From: Mesorhizobium loti CJ3sym
Lineage (GTDB): Bacteria > Pseudomonadota > Alphaproteobacteria > Rhizobiales > Rhizobiaceae
Assembly: GCF_000472785.1 (NCBI RefSeq)
Contig: NZ_AXAL01000027.1
Coordinates: 1 to 64,000, forward strand
Length of the DNA stretch: 64,000 bases
Direction: 5' to 3'
Under the pieces are notes generated by a model. The model was not told the origin of the DNA, made no database searches, and saw nothing but the letters and a program-made list of their open reading frames with translations. The position numbers and the translations under genes were made by a program. Positions 1 to 7,781 of this stretch are shown piece after piece; within the stretch, counting starts at the first letter, position 1; every line of letters begins with the position of its first letter.

Positions 1-265
1 CGGGCGGCGTGCCGACCGCGATCATCTGGATTTCGCCGTGCCTGACGGCAGCGGCGGCATCAGTGGTGAACTTGATACGACCGGCGGCGTGGTTTTCCTT
101 GACGAGGCTCTCAAGGCCTGGCTCGAAAATCGGGACGAAGCCCTGGTTGAGCCGTTCCACCTTGCTCGCGTCGATGTCGACGCAAACAACCTGGTGGCCA
201 ACCTCGGCAAGCACCGCCGCCTGCACGAGGCCGACATAGCCAATTCCAAACACCGTCAAGTTCAT
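1..265 (-). CDS. ugd: UDP-glucose 6-dehydrogenase, N-terminal part (runs off window)
   Basis: Only the first 88 residues lie in the window; the gene continues beyond base 1. Reading the minus strand from ATG at 265 gives an N-terminal Rossmann fold beginning MNLTVFGIGYVGLVQ, with the GxGYVG dinucleotide motif, then VCVDID at the end of the second strand and the family-typical IFEPGLE segment. An AGGA element sits about 8 bases before the ATG. Enzymes of this family oxidise UDP-glucose to UDP-glucuronate with two NAD+, supplying acidic sugar for exopolysaccharide, which fits the exo genes nearby. A GDP-mannose dehydrogenase is a less likely alternative, because only the shared N-terminal domain is visible. 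Confidence 0.88.
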   Translation of the reverse strand, partial: MNLTVFGIGYVGLVQAAVLAEVGHQVVCVDIDASKVERLNQGFVPIFEPGLESLVKENHAAGRIKFTTDAAAAVRHGEIQMIAVGTPP

Positions 266-314
266 TCGGTTTCATTCCTGTCCAGGGCCGTGATCCGTTT
301 TCGGTCCGGCCGGT

Positions 315-1196
315 TCAATTCGTCTTTCCCAACTCTTTTACGCTGCATACGAGCGATTCTGGAAACTGACATGGCTCGCCAAGCGCGGTGAAGGCAACGC
401 GTTCGACCTGCAGCGAAAGCTTGCGGCCAGGATCGGCGAACGCGCCCATCCAGCCCTTCATGGTGTCGCTGCCCCAAAGGCTGAAGAATATCTTCTGCGC
501 ATGGCTGGGCAGTTTTGTCGGATCGGTGATGGTGTTCACCAGCTGGCCGTTGACGTACCAGCGCAGACTATCCTTTTCCCAGACGAAGGCGTAGTCGTTG
601 AAGGCCTTGTCGGTACCGCCCGGCACATCGACCAGCTTCTCGTTCTTGCCCTTGCCGTCGATATAGGCGTTGACCTGCACCTTGGAGGTGTCCTTGGTCA
701 GGATCTCGAAATCGATCTCGTCCCAGGGCTGCTTGTCGGACGGGCCGATATAGGAGAAGAACGCCGCATTGAGGCCGGGACCGGTGTCGGTCTTCAGCCG
801 CGCCTCATAGGTGCCATAACCGAAGCGCTGCTTGGTCTGGATCTCGCCGCAGGTAAATTCTCGATCTTTCAGTTGCTGCTTTTCGAAGCCAAGCGCCAGC
901 ACCCCGTCGGTCAGGCTGACCTGTCCCTTCGACCAGGTGCAATTCTGGTGGCTGCCGTTGTTCCAGCCGTCGGACACATACCAGCGCGACCGATCGAAGC
1001 TCTTGAAATCATCGACGAAAGAGGGGGCGGACTGGATATCCTGTGCATGGGCGGGAGCCGCCGGGAGGCTGCCAAGAGCGGACAGCAAGAGCGCGCCTAT
1101 CAAACCCAACCGCCGCAGGCCCGTTTGCCGGGTCAGATGCGCGAAGGGCGATGCGTCAATTGCTGTCGTGGACGTGGTTTTCGGATCCGAATTCAT
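315..1196 (-). CDS. Secreted GH16 endo-glycanase (ExoK-like)
   Basis: A 293-residue protein. The start chosen is ATG at 1196, preceded by AAAGGTGAG; an upstream in-frame start would add 40 residues of low-complexity sequence. A long basic N-region is followed by a hydrophobic stretch and an AHA cleavage site near residue 53, so export is expected. The GH16 catalytic signature E-I-D-F-E lies at residues 160-164, with E160 the likely nucleophile and E164 the acid/base, in the context WDEIDFEIL. Rhizobial relatives (ExoK, ExsH) cleave nascent exopolysaccharide and set its chain length. The neighbouring ugd and exo genes support that role; the exact glycan specificity cannot be read from sequence. 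Confidence 0.9.
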   Translation of the reverse strand: MNSDPKTTSTTAIDASPFAHLTRQTGLRRLGLIGALLLSALGSLPAAPAHAQDIQSAPSFVDDFKSFDRSRWYVSDGWNNGSHQNCTWSKGQVSLTDGVLALGFEKQQLKDREFTCGEIQTKQRFGYGTYEARLKTDTGPGLNAAFFSYIGPSDKQPWDEIDFEILTKDTSKVQVNAYIDGKGKNEKLVDVPGGTDKAFNDYAFVWEKDSLRWYVNGQLVNTITDPTKLPSHAQKIFFSLWGSDTMKGWMGAFADPGRKLSLQVERVAFTALGEPCQFPESLVCSVKELGKTN

Positions 1197-1346
1197 ACCA
1201 AACTCACCTTTGTGCTGTGTGTCCCCAACCCAAAGTCGACGTTTGAACCGCTTCCAAACGGGCCAACCTTGACCTCCTCTTTGACCCTCCCGAAGTCCCT
1301 TCCTGTCTCGCATCACATCTTTGCAGCAGTTCCCGCGCCTTCACGG

Positions 1347-1748
1347 TCACGCCCGGCGGGTGCCCGCAGGCCTGCCGAAGTCGACCGCGGCTGCCGAATC
1401 GGAGCTCCCGTTCTCGTCGAAAACCATATCCAGCGAATGACGAAGCTCTTTCATCATGCCGTTCTGGCGCGACAGCGCCGCGATGCGGCGCTCGCAATTC
1501 AGGATCGACTCTGTCAGCGCGCTGACTTCGGATGACCGCTTCTGCGAGGCCGAGCCGTTTTCCATGGCTTCGACGAGGAAGGCCGCGTTGGTCGCCGTCT
1601 TGCGGTAGCGGCTCTCCAGGCCGGTTCTCTCAGCCTCGATCTCGGCTGCGATCTGCTCGAACAGCTTCGCCAGCCGATCGAGGCGCGCAATGTCGGCCTG
1701 CCGGTCGCGGGCCGGATCCCTTGATCTGAAGCCGAATATCGAGGCCAT
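1347..1748 (-). CDS. Small coiled-coil hypothetical protein
   Basis: A 133-residue protein that I do not recognise. It starts at ATG 1748 with AGGA about 10 bases upstream. The sequence is rich in Arg, Glu and Ala with heptad-like spacing (roughly residues 20-100), suggesting one or two long amphipathic helices or a coiled coil. There is no signal peptide and no membrane segment, and the C-terminus is Ser/Ala/Gly-rich and probably disordered. It stands 150 bases upstream of the GH16 gene on the same strand and could be cotranscribed with it. No function is assigned. Confidence 0.6.
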   Translation of the reverse strand: MASIFGFRSRDPARDRQADIARLDRLAKLFEQIAAEIEAERTGLESRYRKTATNAAFLVEAMENGSASQKRSSEVSALTESILNCERRIAALSRQNGMMKELRHSLDMVFDENGSSDSAAAVDFGRPAGTRRA

Positions 1749-2037
1749 GGGCTTAGATTCCTGTCATCGCCGGCTTGCCTGCCGGACACCTGGCCGATCC
1801 CCGCAACCGGGGCTGAAAAACTCGTACCGCGTCGTCCAACTCCGCTGACGGGAGAGACTTCGGACCAATCCGATCGGGGGCCAGTTCGGTTGGTCGTCCA
1901 ATTTGCTGCACCGCAACATAGACTGCCATCGTCGGAGCGATGAGGCAACCTCCCATTTCGTAAACTCATAAATCCGATGGAAATGGTTTGCGCGGTGAGC
2001 TTGTTTGCTGGCGGGTAAACCGGGCATTCCCAGCGCC

Positions 2038-3060
2038 CTACCGCTCCTTGCCGGCACTGGTCCCGGCCATCAGGAAACGCAGCGGAGGCACATGCTTGTG
2101 CCCGGAGACAAGGCCAACGCGACGAAACAGCGCCGCGAGCTTGTCGGACGCCACGCCCTGGACGATGGGGACCAGGTTGGATTGACTTGCAAAGGCATAG
2201 GCGGCCGCCGAAGCCAGCCCGCGCTCGGCCTTCACGTCGAGGAAATTGCGCAGCCGATATTTGTCGCGCACATGCCGCTCGTGCCGCCGCAGCACCGCTT
2301 TGGAGCCTTCCGGCAGGCTGTCGATCGCCAGCAGGGCCAGATCCGCATCGGCCAAGCGCTTCAGGTCCTGCGTCTTGTGGCGGCCGCTGAGCGAATCAGC
2401 ACGCACGATTGCGCCATAGCCGCAGGAGCGGATGACCTTGAACCTTGCCCCGTGGGCGACCGCGCGGGCGTAGAGTTCGTAATCCTCACCCAGCCGCAGG
2501 CTCTCGTCGTAGCGCAATCGGTGCCGGTCGAGGAAGGCACGGCTGATCACGGGCTTCAGGAAGCCAAGCTCGCCTCTTTGCACGCTACGCCGGGAGATGT
2601 TGCCCTCGACGAAGCGCTCGAAGTCGAGGAATTCCGGATCGGCGGCAAAATCCGGGGCGACGATTTTCGTCGCGTCGCTCGTCGCGTCGTCCCTGATGAG
2701 CATGATGTTGTCGGCCGCGAAATCCCAATCGGCGCCGGCAAACAGGGTGCGAAACCGGCCCTCCAGGAAGAAGTCATCGGCGTCCAGAATGCTGATGAAC
2801 GGCGCTTTAGAACCAGCGATCGCGGCATTGCGGGCGAAAGAGGGGCCACGATTGACGTCGAGGCGCATAACCTTGAGCCGGCTATTGCCGTCGTCGGCGG
2901 AGCGGGCGACCTCAGCGGTATTGTCGGTGGAGCCGTCGTCGACGACGACGACCTCAGCCACCTCAGGTTCGCGCAACGCGGATGCGATGGCGACCGCGAT
3001 CGTGCGCCCCGCATTTTTGGCCGCGATGATCACGCAGACCTCGGATTTCGTCATCGACAT
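2038..3060 (-). CDS. Family 2 glycosyltransferase (ExoO/ExoU-like)
   Basis: A 340-residue protein from ATG 3060 (MSMTKSEVCVIIAAKN). A longer open frame upstream lacks family similarity and overlaps the neighbouring gene. The N-terminal GT-A fold is clear: nucleotide-binding VVVDDGSTDNT near residue 40, RGPSFARNAAI, and the metal-binding ILDADD near residue 95; LGEDYELYAR matches the ED motif of the acceptor side. No membrane helices are seen, so it acts at the cytoplasmic face. It resembles succinoglycan-type transferases. It lies 64 bases downstream of the nucleotidyltransferase-like gene on the same strand, so it may serve exopolysaccharide or modify the lasso peptide encoded next door; context alone cannot decide. 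Confidence 0.85.
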   Translation of the reverse strand: MSMTKSEVCVIIAAKNAGRTIAVAIASALREPEVAEVVVVDDGSTDNTAEVARSADDGNSRLKVMRLDVNRGPSFARNAAIAGSKAPFISILDADDFFLEGRFRTLFAGADWDFAADNIMLIRDDATSDATKIVAPDFAADPEFLDFERFVEGNISRRSVQRGELGFLKPVISRAFLDRHRLRYDESLRLGEDYELYARAVAHGARFKVIRSCGYGAIVRADSLSGRHKTQDLKRLADADLALLAIDSLPEGSKAVLRRHERHVRDKYRLRNFLDVKAERGLASAAAYAFASQSNLVPIVQGVASDKLAALFRRVGLVSGHKHVPPLRFLMAGTSAGKER

Positions 3061-3124
3061 GGATTTGCCTCTTGCACAGGTTCCGATATGCCCTCGCCCT
3101 GTACGTATTTTGACACCGCCGCCA

Positions 3125-4255
3125 TCACGGACTGGCCGGCCGCTCGAAGATGCGGCGGCTGATGTCCGCCGACGCCGCCCAGCCGGCTTCAGCGAGATAG
3201 CGGACCGGAGCCCTGCCGCACAATTCCCACAACACCGTTCGCCGCTGGGGCCATCGCAGCGACGACAGCCATGGCGCGACGACCATGTTGAGCAAATCCT
3301 CATTGCCGATGCGCGACAGGATCGGCTTGGCCCGCTCCGACAAAAGCGTGCCGGTGCCGCCCAGCAGCACATCGGCGGCGCGCAGGCCGAGCAGCAGCGT
3401 ATCGTCCAGCCCCTGGCTTACCGCCGCATCGAGCACACGGCGCTGATCGGCCTCGTCGAGACGGTTGGCGCTGGCCCTGATGTCGCAGACATAGCCGGCG
3501 CAGGGTTCGCGGTTGAACAGGGCCTTGGCAACGCTGATGCAGGACAACATGAGCGTGTCGGCGGCCGAGGTGAATGGCACTTCGACGCCGGTGATCTCGA
3601 CCAGCAGTTTGCGTCGCAAAAACCCGTCAGCGTCGCGCGGACTGGGCGAGCCCGGCTGCTGGAGGCGATGGTGGAGGTCGACGGTGGACGCTTTCGACCC
3701 ATTGCCGCGAATCATGTGCTGCTCGCCGAGGAAACGAACCCACCAGACCGAGCGCGACTTGCCAGCGACCTCGTAGCCGATCGAGCGCAGCGCATCGCGT
3801 GCCCTGGAAAACCCGGCGGGGGAAACCAGGATGTCGACATCGCCGGAAGGCTTCATGAAATGGTCGTCATAAAGCAGATGCTGCTGGAACGGACCTTTGA
3901 GAAAGACGAAATCGATCTGCCTGTCGCACAGCGCCTGATGAATCTCCATCGAATCCATGAGGCAGGCGGCATTCATCGAAACCGTGCGTCGGCGATAGAT
4001 GTCGAGCCACTGGAAGAGTTCGGCCGGCCTGTCGCCCGCCGGCGCACGCAACAGCGCCTTCAGAACGAAGGTGGCGACCTTGTTCAGCCTGACGATGTCG
4101 GCGATCGCGGCGGCGGAAAGGTTCGGCGGCGACACATCGCCGGCCGAGGCCGCCGGGTTGGTGAAATACAACCGCAGGCAGGCCTGCACATAGGCTATCT
4201 CGTCGGCGCAATCAGCTGCGCGCAGTCGTTCATAGGAACTTTCCGGCAAGGCCAT
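3125..4255 (-). CDS. Nucleotidyltransferase-family protein (PF14907-like), possible lasso-peptide tailoring enzyme
   Basis: A 376-residue protein; start ATG 4255 with GGAG 12 bases upstream (an in-frame TTG at 4303 would add 16 residues). The central segment FVFLKGPFQQHLL...KPSGDVDILV, about residues 125-150, carries the K-G and D-x-D pattern of the uncharacterised nucleotidyltransferase family PF14907. The N-terminal half is helical. Homologues recur next to lasso-peptide clusters that also carry a kinase, and in the Bacillus pseudomycoidin system such a protein was linked to adding sugar to the phosphorylated peptide (recalled, not checked). Here it is divergent from a kinase-containing lasso operon across a shared 518-base gap, which supports a tailoring role. 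Its substrate is inferred. Confidence 0.75.
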   Translation of the reverse strand: MALPESSYERLRAADCADEIAYVQACLRLYFTNPAASAGDVSPPNLSAAAIADIVRLNKVATFVLKALLRAPAGDRPAELFQWLDIYRRRTVSMNAACLMDSMEIHQALCDRQIDFVFLKGPFQQHLLYDDHFMKPSGDVDILVSPAGFSRARDALRSIGYEVAGKSRSVWWVRFLGEQHMIRGNGSKASTVDLHHRLQQPGSPSPRDADGFLRRKLLVEITGVEVPFTSAADTLMLSCISVAKALFNREPCAGYVCDIRASANRLDEADQRRVLDAAVSQGLDDTLLLGLRAADVLLGGTGTLLSERAKPILSRIGNEDLLNMVVAPWLSSLRWPQRRTVLWELCGRAPVRYLAEAGWAASADISRRIFERPASP

Positions 4256-4773
4256 TGAGCGCACAGTCTCCAAAAAGCGGTTCACGCGGCGCGTATGCTG
4301 CAAGTGCGAAGCAAAGCATCCTCAAAAACCTCGGCGCCGTAAAGCGTTTCCTTTCGCAGTGCGAAATTTTACAACCAGAGCGTTTGCCTCCCTTTCCCAA
4401 AAGCAGCGAGATATGCGATTGAAATACCAGCCCTATCGAGGCACTTTGGCCGACCATCAGGACGCTCGGCTAACAACAATTCCGTCTTTTTAGCGCCGCC
4501 TAAAAAAGCGCCAACCCTAACAACTTTTTATGCAAGCAAAATCAATTGCTTAAAGAATCGCCAACTGCGAGACCCAACTGCACCCGGTTTAAGCCCAATA
4601 GAGGCAGAATTTTGAGCAGTTCGCACACGCATGGTGACGCCCGCAACCCGTAATTGATTAACCAGAGGTAAATCAGGCTTGACTCATAAATGGTGCCATG
4701 CAGCTATTGCAGCGCAGCATGAAAGTGCTGACGGCACTCGACAGGCCGTTTCCAGTCCTCATTGGAGAGTAAA
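4256..4773. promoter_or_regulatory. AT-rich divergent intergenic region upstream of the lasso operon
   Basis: This 518-base gap separates the leftward nucleotidyltransferase/glycosyltransferase pair from the rightward lasso operon and is clearly richer in A+T than its surroundings. A possible promoter for the lasso precursor is TTGACT at 4679-4684 followed 17 bases later by AGCTAT (4702-4707), a weak -10. The 12-mer TGCAGCGCAGCA at 4708-4719 has a near copy upstream of exoY. A 24-codon ORF (4698-4772) ends one base before the precursor ATG. GGAGAG at 4764-4769 is the precursor ribosome-binding site. No other gene is evident. Confidence 0.55.
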
Positions 4774-4926
4774 ATGGAACAGAATGTTGAAAAGCATGAG
4801 TACGAAACGCCCAGCCTGACGGTACATGGTTCGATTGAAACCATCACCCAGGGTGGTGGCGGCAGCACGGCAATCGACGCGTCGTTTCCGGCGCACACCC
4901 CGATTGGCGATCTGACGTTCTCCTGA
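4774..4926 (+). CDS. Lasso peptide precursor (leader plus 24-residue core)
   Basis: A 50-residue precursor with ribosome-binding site GGAGAG 4 bases before the ATG. The leader has 26 residues with the YxxP recognition motif (Y10, P13), L15, G19, and Thr25 at position -2 before the core, the residue required by lasso leader peptidases. The predicted core starts at Gly27: ring segment GGGGSTAID, tail ASFPAHTPIGDLTFS. Core Gly1 to Asp9 would give a 9-membered macrolactam. The last residue is Ser24, the site phosphorylated in paeninodin-type peptides, and a kinase gene sits in the operon. Bulky plug residues in the tail could be Phe12, His15 or Phe23. The call rests on the motif pattern plus the complete B1-B2-C-kinase-exporter set downstream. 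Confidence 0.93.
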   Translation: MEQNVEKHEYETPSLTVHGSIETITQGGGGSTAIDASFPAHTPIGDLTFS

Positions 4927-4937
4927 GACTAGCCTGG

Positions 4938-4967
4938 TTCTGGAGGAGTGACGTTGGGCCTCCAGGA
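4938..4967 (+). promoter_or_regulatory. First hairpin between lasso precursor and B1
   Basis: TTCTGGAGG (4938-4946) pairs with CCTCCAGGA (4959-4967) over 9 bp with one G-U pair, leaving a 12-base loop. It begins 12 bases after the precursor stop codon. No U-run follows, so it is more likely an mRNA-stabilising or attenuating element than a classic terminator. Such an element would give more precursor than processing-enzyme message. Confidence 0.55.
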
Positions 4968-4987
4968 TTGAAGACCGTGAATGGAGC

Positions 4988-5005
4988 CGGGGATGAAAAT
5001 CCCCG
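4988..5005 (+). promoter_or_regulatory. Second hairpin between lasso precursor and B1 (GAAA tetraloop)
   Basis: CGGGGAT (4988-4994) and ATCCCCG (4999-5005) form a perfect 7-bp stem closed by a GAAA tetraloop, a very stable GNRA hairpin. It is followed by ACTTTCCCTT, a weak pyrimidine-rich tract, so partial termination is possible. With the preceding hairpin it fills most of the 134-base gap between the precursor and the first processing gene. Confidence 0.6.
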
Positions 5006-5060
5006 ACTTTCCCTTGTGAACTGACGACGCGTAGACCGTGTGTTTCAAACGAGGTTTTGG

Positions 5061-5360
5061 ATGAACTGGGACCCATCCGAGCGCGATAATGTGAGCGCCA
5101 CGAAGGACGCCGTGGCTTGCGACTTCGGTGAAGGCCTCGCGCTCCTCAATCTTAAATCCAATATTTATTACAGCCTCAACGGCGTCGGCGCGTTCATCTG
5201 GGAGCTGATCCAGGAGCCGAAGTCGATCGCCGATATCCGGGGCGCCGTGCTTGCGCGATACAATGTCGACGCCGAGCGCTGCAAGGCCGACGTCGACGCC
5301 TTGCTGAAAGGCCTGGCCGAAAACGGACTTGCGAGGCTGCACCATGAGGCACTTGTCTAG
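5061..5360 (+). CDS. Lasso peptide B1 protein (PqqD-like RiPP recognition element)
   Basis: A 99-residue PqqD-type protein. The start is ATG 5061 with GAGG 6 bases upstream; the GTG at 5040 would place the start before that site. The segment ALLNLKSNIYYSLNGVGAFIWELI (given from about residue 28) is the winged-helix core of RiPP recognition elements, followed by two C-terminal helices. It should bind the YxxP leader motif of the precursor and deliver it to the B2 protease. The gene overlaps the B2 gene by 17 bases, indicating translational coupling. A separate B1 and B2 is the usual arrangement in kinase-containing clusters, whereas microcin J25-type clusters have them fused. Confidence 0.9.
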   Translation: MNWDPSERDNVSATKDAVACDFGEGLALLNLKSNIYYSLNGVGAFIWELIQEPKSIADIRGAVLARYNVDAERCKADVDALLKGLAENGLARLHHEALV

Positions 5361-5862
5361 GCCGGTTCCGCAAAAGGCCGTGGTTTCGCGGCAAAGACCT
5401 GCGGCGGAAAGACGTCCGAGGCCAGCGAACCGTCGACCCCGCAAGCTGGGCTTGGCCAGGGTTCTCTCCCTGAGCGGCTCGGAAGCACTCTTCCTTTGCC
5501 ACTGCCTGCTGGTGGTCGCCACTGTGCGGCTGGGACTGACCTTGTTCTCGTACAATCGCGTTCGCGGCATGGTGACCCGGCTCAACGCCCACCAGTGCGC
5601 TAGCATGGGCGAGCTGCGGCTCGTCGCCTGGGGGGTTGCCGCGGCCGCACGGTTCGTGCCGCGCGCCTCTTGCCTTACCCAGGCGCTTTCGGGCCAATAC
5701 ATTCTCGCGCGCCAGGGCAATGCTTCCAACATCCGCATTGGCATCGAACGTGGCACGGGCGAGCAGTTGAAGGCGCATGCCTGGTTGGTCAGCGACAACC
5801 ATGTCGTGCTTGGCGGCTCCATCGATGGTTTCGCGCATCTGGTCGACCACGGCAGCCGATGA
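5344..5862 (+). CDS. Lasso peptide B2 leader peptidase (transglutaminase-like)
   Basis: A 172-residue protein from ATG 5344 inside the end of the B1 gene. The transglutaminase-like cysteine protease fold shows Cys110 in ASCLTQAL and His145 in AHAWL; D151 or D161 would complete the triad. The N-terminal third is basic and then hydrophobic (SLSGSEALFLCHCLLVVATV), typical of the helical lead-in of this family (PF13471). It removes the 26-residue leader, freeing the Gly1 amine for cyclisation, and works as a pair with B1. Its stop overlaps the start of the cyclase gene (ATGA), so the genes are translationally coupled. Confidence 0.92.
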   Translation: MRHLSRPVPQKAVVSRQRPAAERRPRPANRRPRKLGLARVLSLSGSEALFLCHCLLVVATVRLGLTLFSYNRVRGMVTRLNAHQCASMGELRLVAWGVAAAARFVPRASCLTQALSGQYILARQGNASNIRIGIERGTGEQLKAHAWLVSDNHVVLGGSIDGFAHLVDHGSR

Positions 5863-7781
5863 GCGGCGTGGCCGGAATCCTGCTGCGACAAGGCCCCGCG
5901 CCAGCGGATGCGGCGGCCGACATCCAGCAGATGCTGGCCCGCATGCGCCATCGCGGCCCCGACGGAAATTCATGGTGGCTGGATGCCGGCGTAGCCCTTG
6001 GCCACGCCTGGCTCAACACCACGGATGAAGCCGGCCCCGGCCCGCTGACCATGGCCGGCGGCAAGCTCGCCATCACAGCCGATTGCCGGCTGGACAATCG
6101 CGACGAGCTGATGGCGCGTCTGGGCATGCGCGACAGGTCGGTTGCGGACGCGACGTTGCTGATGCGGGCCTATCTGCGCTGGGGCGAAGCCAGCCCAGTG
6201 CATCTGCAAGGCGATTTCGCCTTTGCAATCTGGGATGCCGAGCGGCAGCTGTTGTTTTGCGCGCGCGACCATTTCGGGGTCAAGCCATTCTACTACCACG
6301 CGGCGGACCGGCGCTTTGCCTTCGCCTCCGAGATCGGGCCGATGCTTGGCCTCGACGGGGTCGGTGCACGCATCAGCGAGCACCGTATTTCGGGGTTCCT
6401 GGCCGGACTGCCCGACGACCCGCAATCCACCGCCTACAGCGATATCTTCAGCCTGCCGGCGCGCCACAGCCTCACCGTCACCGCACAACAGGTGGTGCTG
6501 CGCCGATATTGGCAGATCGAGCCGTCGGCGCGACCGCTGCGGTCGAATGCGGCGGAGGAATTCGGCCATCTGTTCTCGCAATCGGTGCGCAACCGTATGC
6601 GCGGAAGCCAGTCGACCGGCGCGATGCTGAGCGGCGGCCTCGATTCCTCGTCGATCGCCTGTGTCGCCAGCCTGCAGAAAGCAGCCGATCGGGAACCGAA
6701 GCTGCCGACCTTCTCGCTGATTTTCGACAAGGGCTCGCCCATGGACGAGCGCCCCTTCATCGATGCCGTGCTCGATCAGCAGAAGACCGACCCGACGCTG
6801 ATCCCTGTCGGCAATTACGCACCCTTTGCGGAATTCGAGCGGGTCCTTGAAGAGCAGGAAGGCACCTTCCTGGCGCCGGGCCTGACGCTCACCCGCGGCA
6901 TCTACCGGACGGCGGGCGCCAAGGGCATCAAGGTGCTGCTCGACGGCCATGGCGGCGACGAGGTCGTTTCCCCGGGACATGGCCATCTGCACGAGCTTGC
7001 CAATGGCGGCAGGTGGCTGGACCTTTGGCGCGAGGTCCGCAGCGCCTCCAACACCTATGGCGACAGCACGTTTGGCCTCTATTTCCAGTTCCTGACCCTT
7101 TACGGACCAGCCTGGCGGATCGCCAAGGCGAGACAGATGGCGAATCGGGTTCTCAACAAGATACGCAAGCCCACGCAAATGCAGCGCGGCCGCAGCTGGC
7201 GCGACCTGGTCAATCCGGACCTGGCCAGGCGGACCGAACTTATCGACCGCTTCCATCGGGCCGGCTACATGCCGCCCGGCGTCCAGGCCAGCGACGCGCT
7301 CAGCCATCGCTGGATCCTGTCCAACGGCTACGTACCGCACTCGTTCGAGGTGCTCGACAAGGCGGCGGCCAATTTCGGCGTCGAACCGCGCTATCCCTTC
7401 TGGGACAAGCCGCTGGTCGAATTCTGCCTGGCGCTGCCGGGCGAGGAAAAACTCAGCCACGGCTTTGGCCGCTATGTGCTGCGCCGCGCCATGGAAGGCA
7501 TCCTGCCGGCGGAAGTCCAGTGGCGGCGCACCAAGATCGATTTCACCGCCAATCTCGTCAACGGCATGGTGCGCAACCATCGCGACCTGCTGGAACAATT
7601 GCTGGTCTCGGATGCCGATCGCATCGCGCCCTATGTCAACCTGCCACAGGTGAGCGCCGCCTATGCGCGGCTGCTGCGTCAACCCGATCAGGCAGCGCCG
7701 CTCGATGTCCAGTATGTCTGGCGTTCGGCTTCACTGTCGCTTTGGCTGCGGCAGGTCCAGCACAGCGGGAGCCCCGCATGA
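5859..7781 (+). CDS. Lasso cyclase C (asparagine synthetase-like)
   Basis: A 640-residue protein starting at ATG 5859, overlapping the B2 stop by 4 bases. The N-terminal glutaminase-like domain begins MSGVAGILL: Ser occupies position 2, where Asn synthetases carry the catalytic Cys. RHRGPDG (about 30-36) and the other fold motifs remain. The synthetase domain has the PP-loop LSGGLDSSS near residues 256-264, and DGHGGDEV further on. It should adenylate the Asp9 side chain and join it to the Gly1 amine. Loss of the glutaminase Cys fits an enzyme that uses an internal amine rather than ammonia from glutamine. The next gene starts within its stop codon. Confidence 0.93.
   Translation: MSGVAGILLRQGPAPADAAADIQQMLARMRHRGPDGNSWWLDAGVALGHAWLNTTDEAGPGPLTMAGGKLAITADCRLDNRDELMARLGMRDRSVADATLLMRAYLRWGEASPVHLQGDFAFAIWDAERQLLFCARDHFGVKPFYYHAADRRFAFASEIGPMLGLDGVGARISEHRISGFLAGLPDDPQSTAYSDIFSLPARHSLTVTAQQVVLRRYWQIEPSARPLRSNAAEEFGHLFSQSVRNRMRGSQSTGAMLSGGLDSSSIACVASLQKAADREPKLPTFSLIFDKGSPMDERPFIDAVLDQQKTDPTLIPVGNYAPFAEFERVLEEQEGTFLAPGLTLTRGIYRTAGAKGIKVLLDGHGGDEVVSPGHGHLHELANGGRWLDLWREVRSASNTYGDSTFGLYFQFLTLYGPAWRIAKARQMANRVLNKIRKPTQMQRGRSWRDLVNPDLARRTELIDRFHRAGYMPPGVQASDALSHRWILSNGYVPHSFEVLDKAAANFGVEPRYPFWDKPLVEFCLALPGEEKLSHGFGRYVLRRAMEGILPAEVQWRRTKIDFTANLVNGMVRNHRDLLEQLLVSDADRIAPYVNLPQVSAAYARLLRQPDQAAPLDVQYVWRSASLSLWLRQVQHSGSPA

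Noticed and set aside
4927..5060. Possible second lasso precursor between the first precursor and B1
   Set aside because: All open frames are shorter than ten codons or lack leader and core motifs; the stretch is taken up by hairpins.
5970..7682. 570-codon open frame on the minus strand
   Set aside because: Antisense shadow of the lasso cyclase gene; Arg/His/Gln-rich composition and no recognisable motif.
7013..7777. N-terminal extension of the lasso kinase frame
   Set aside because: The extension reads out of frame through the cyclase gene; ATG 7778 with ATGA overlap and family length is preferred.
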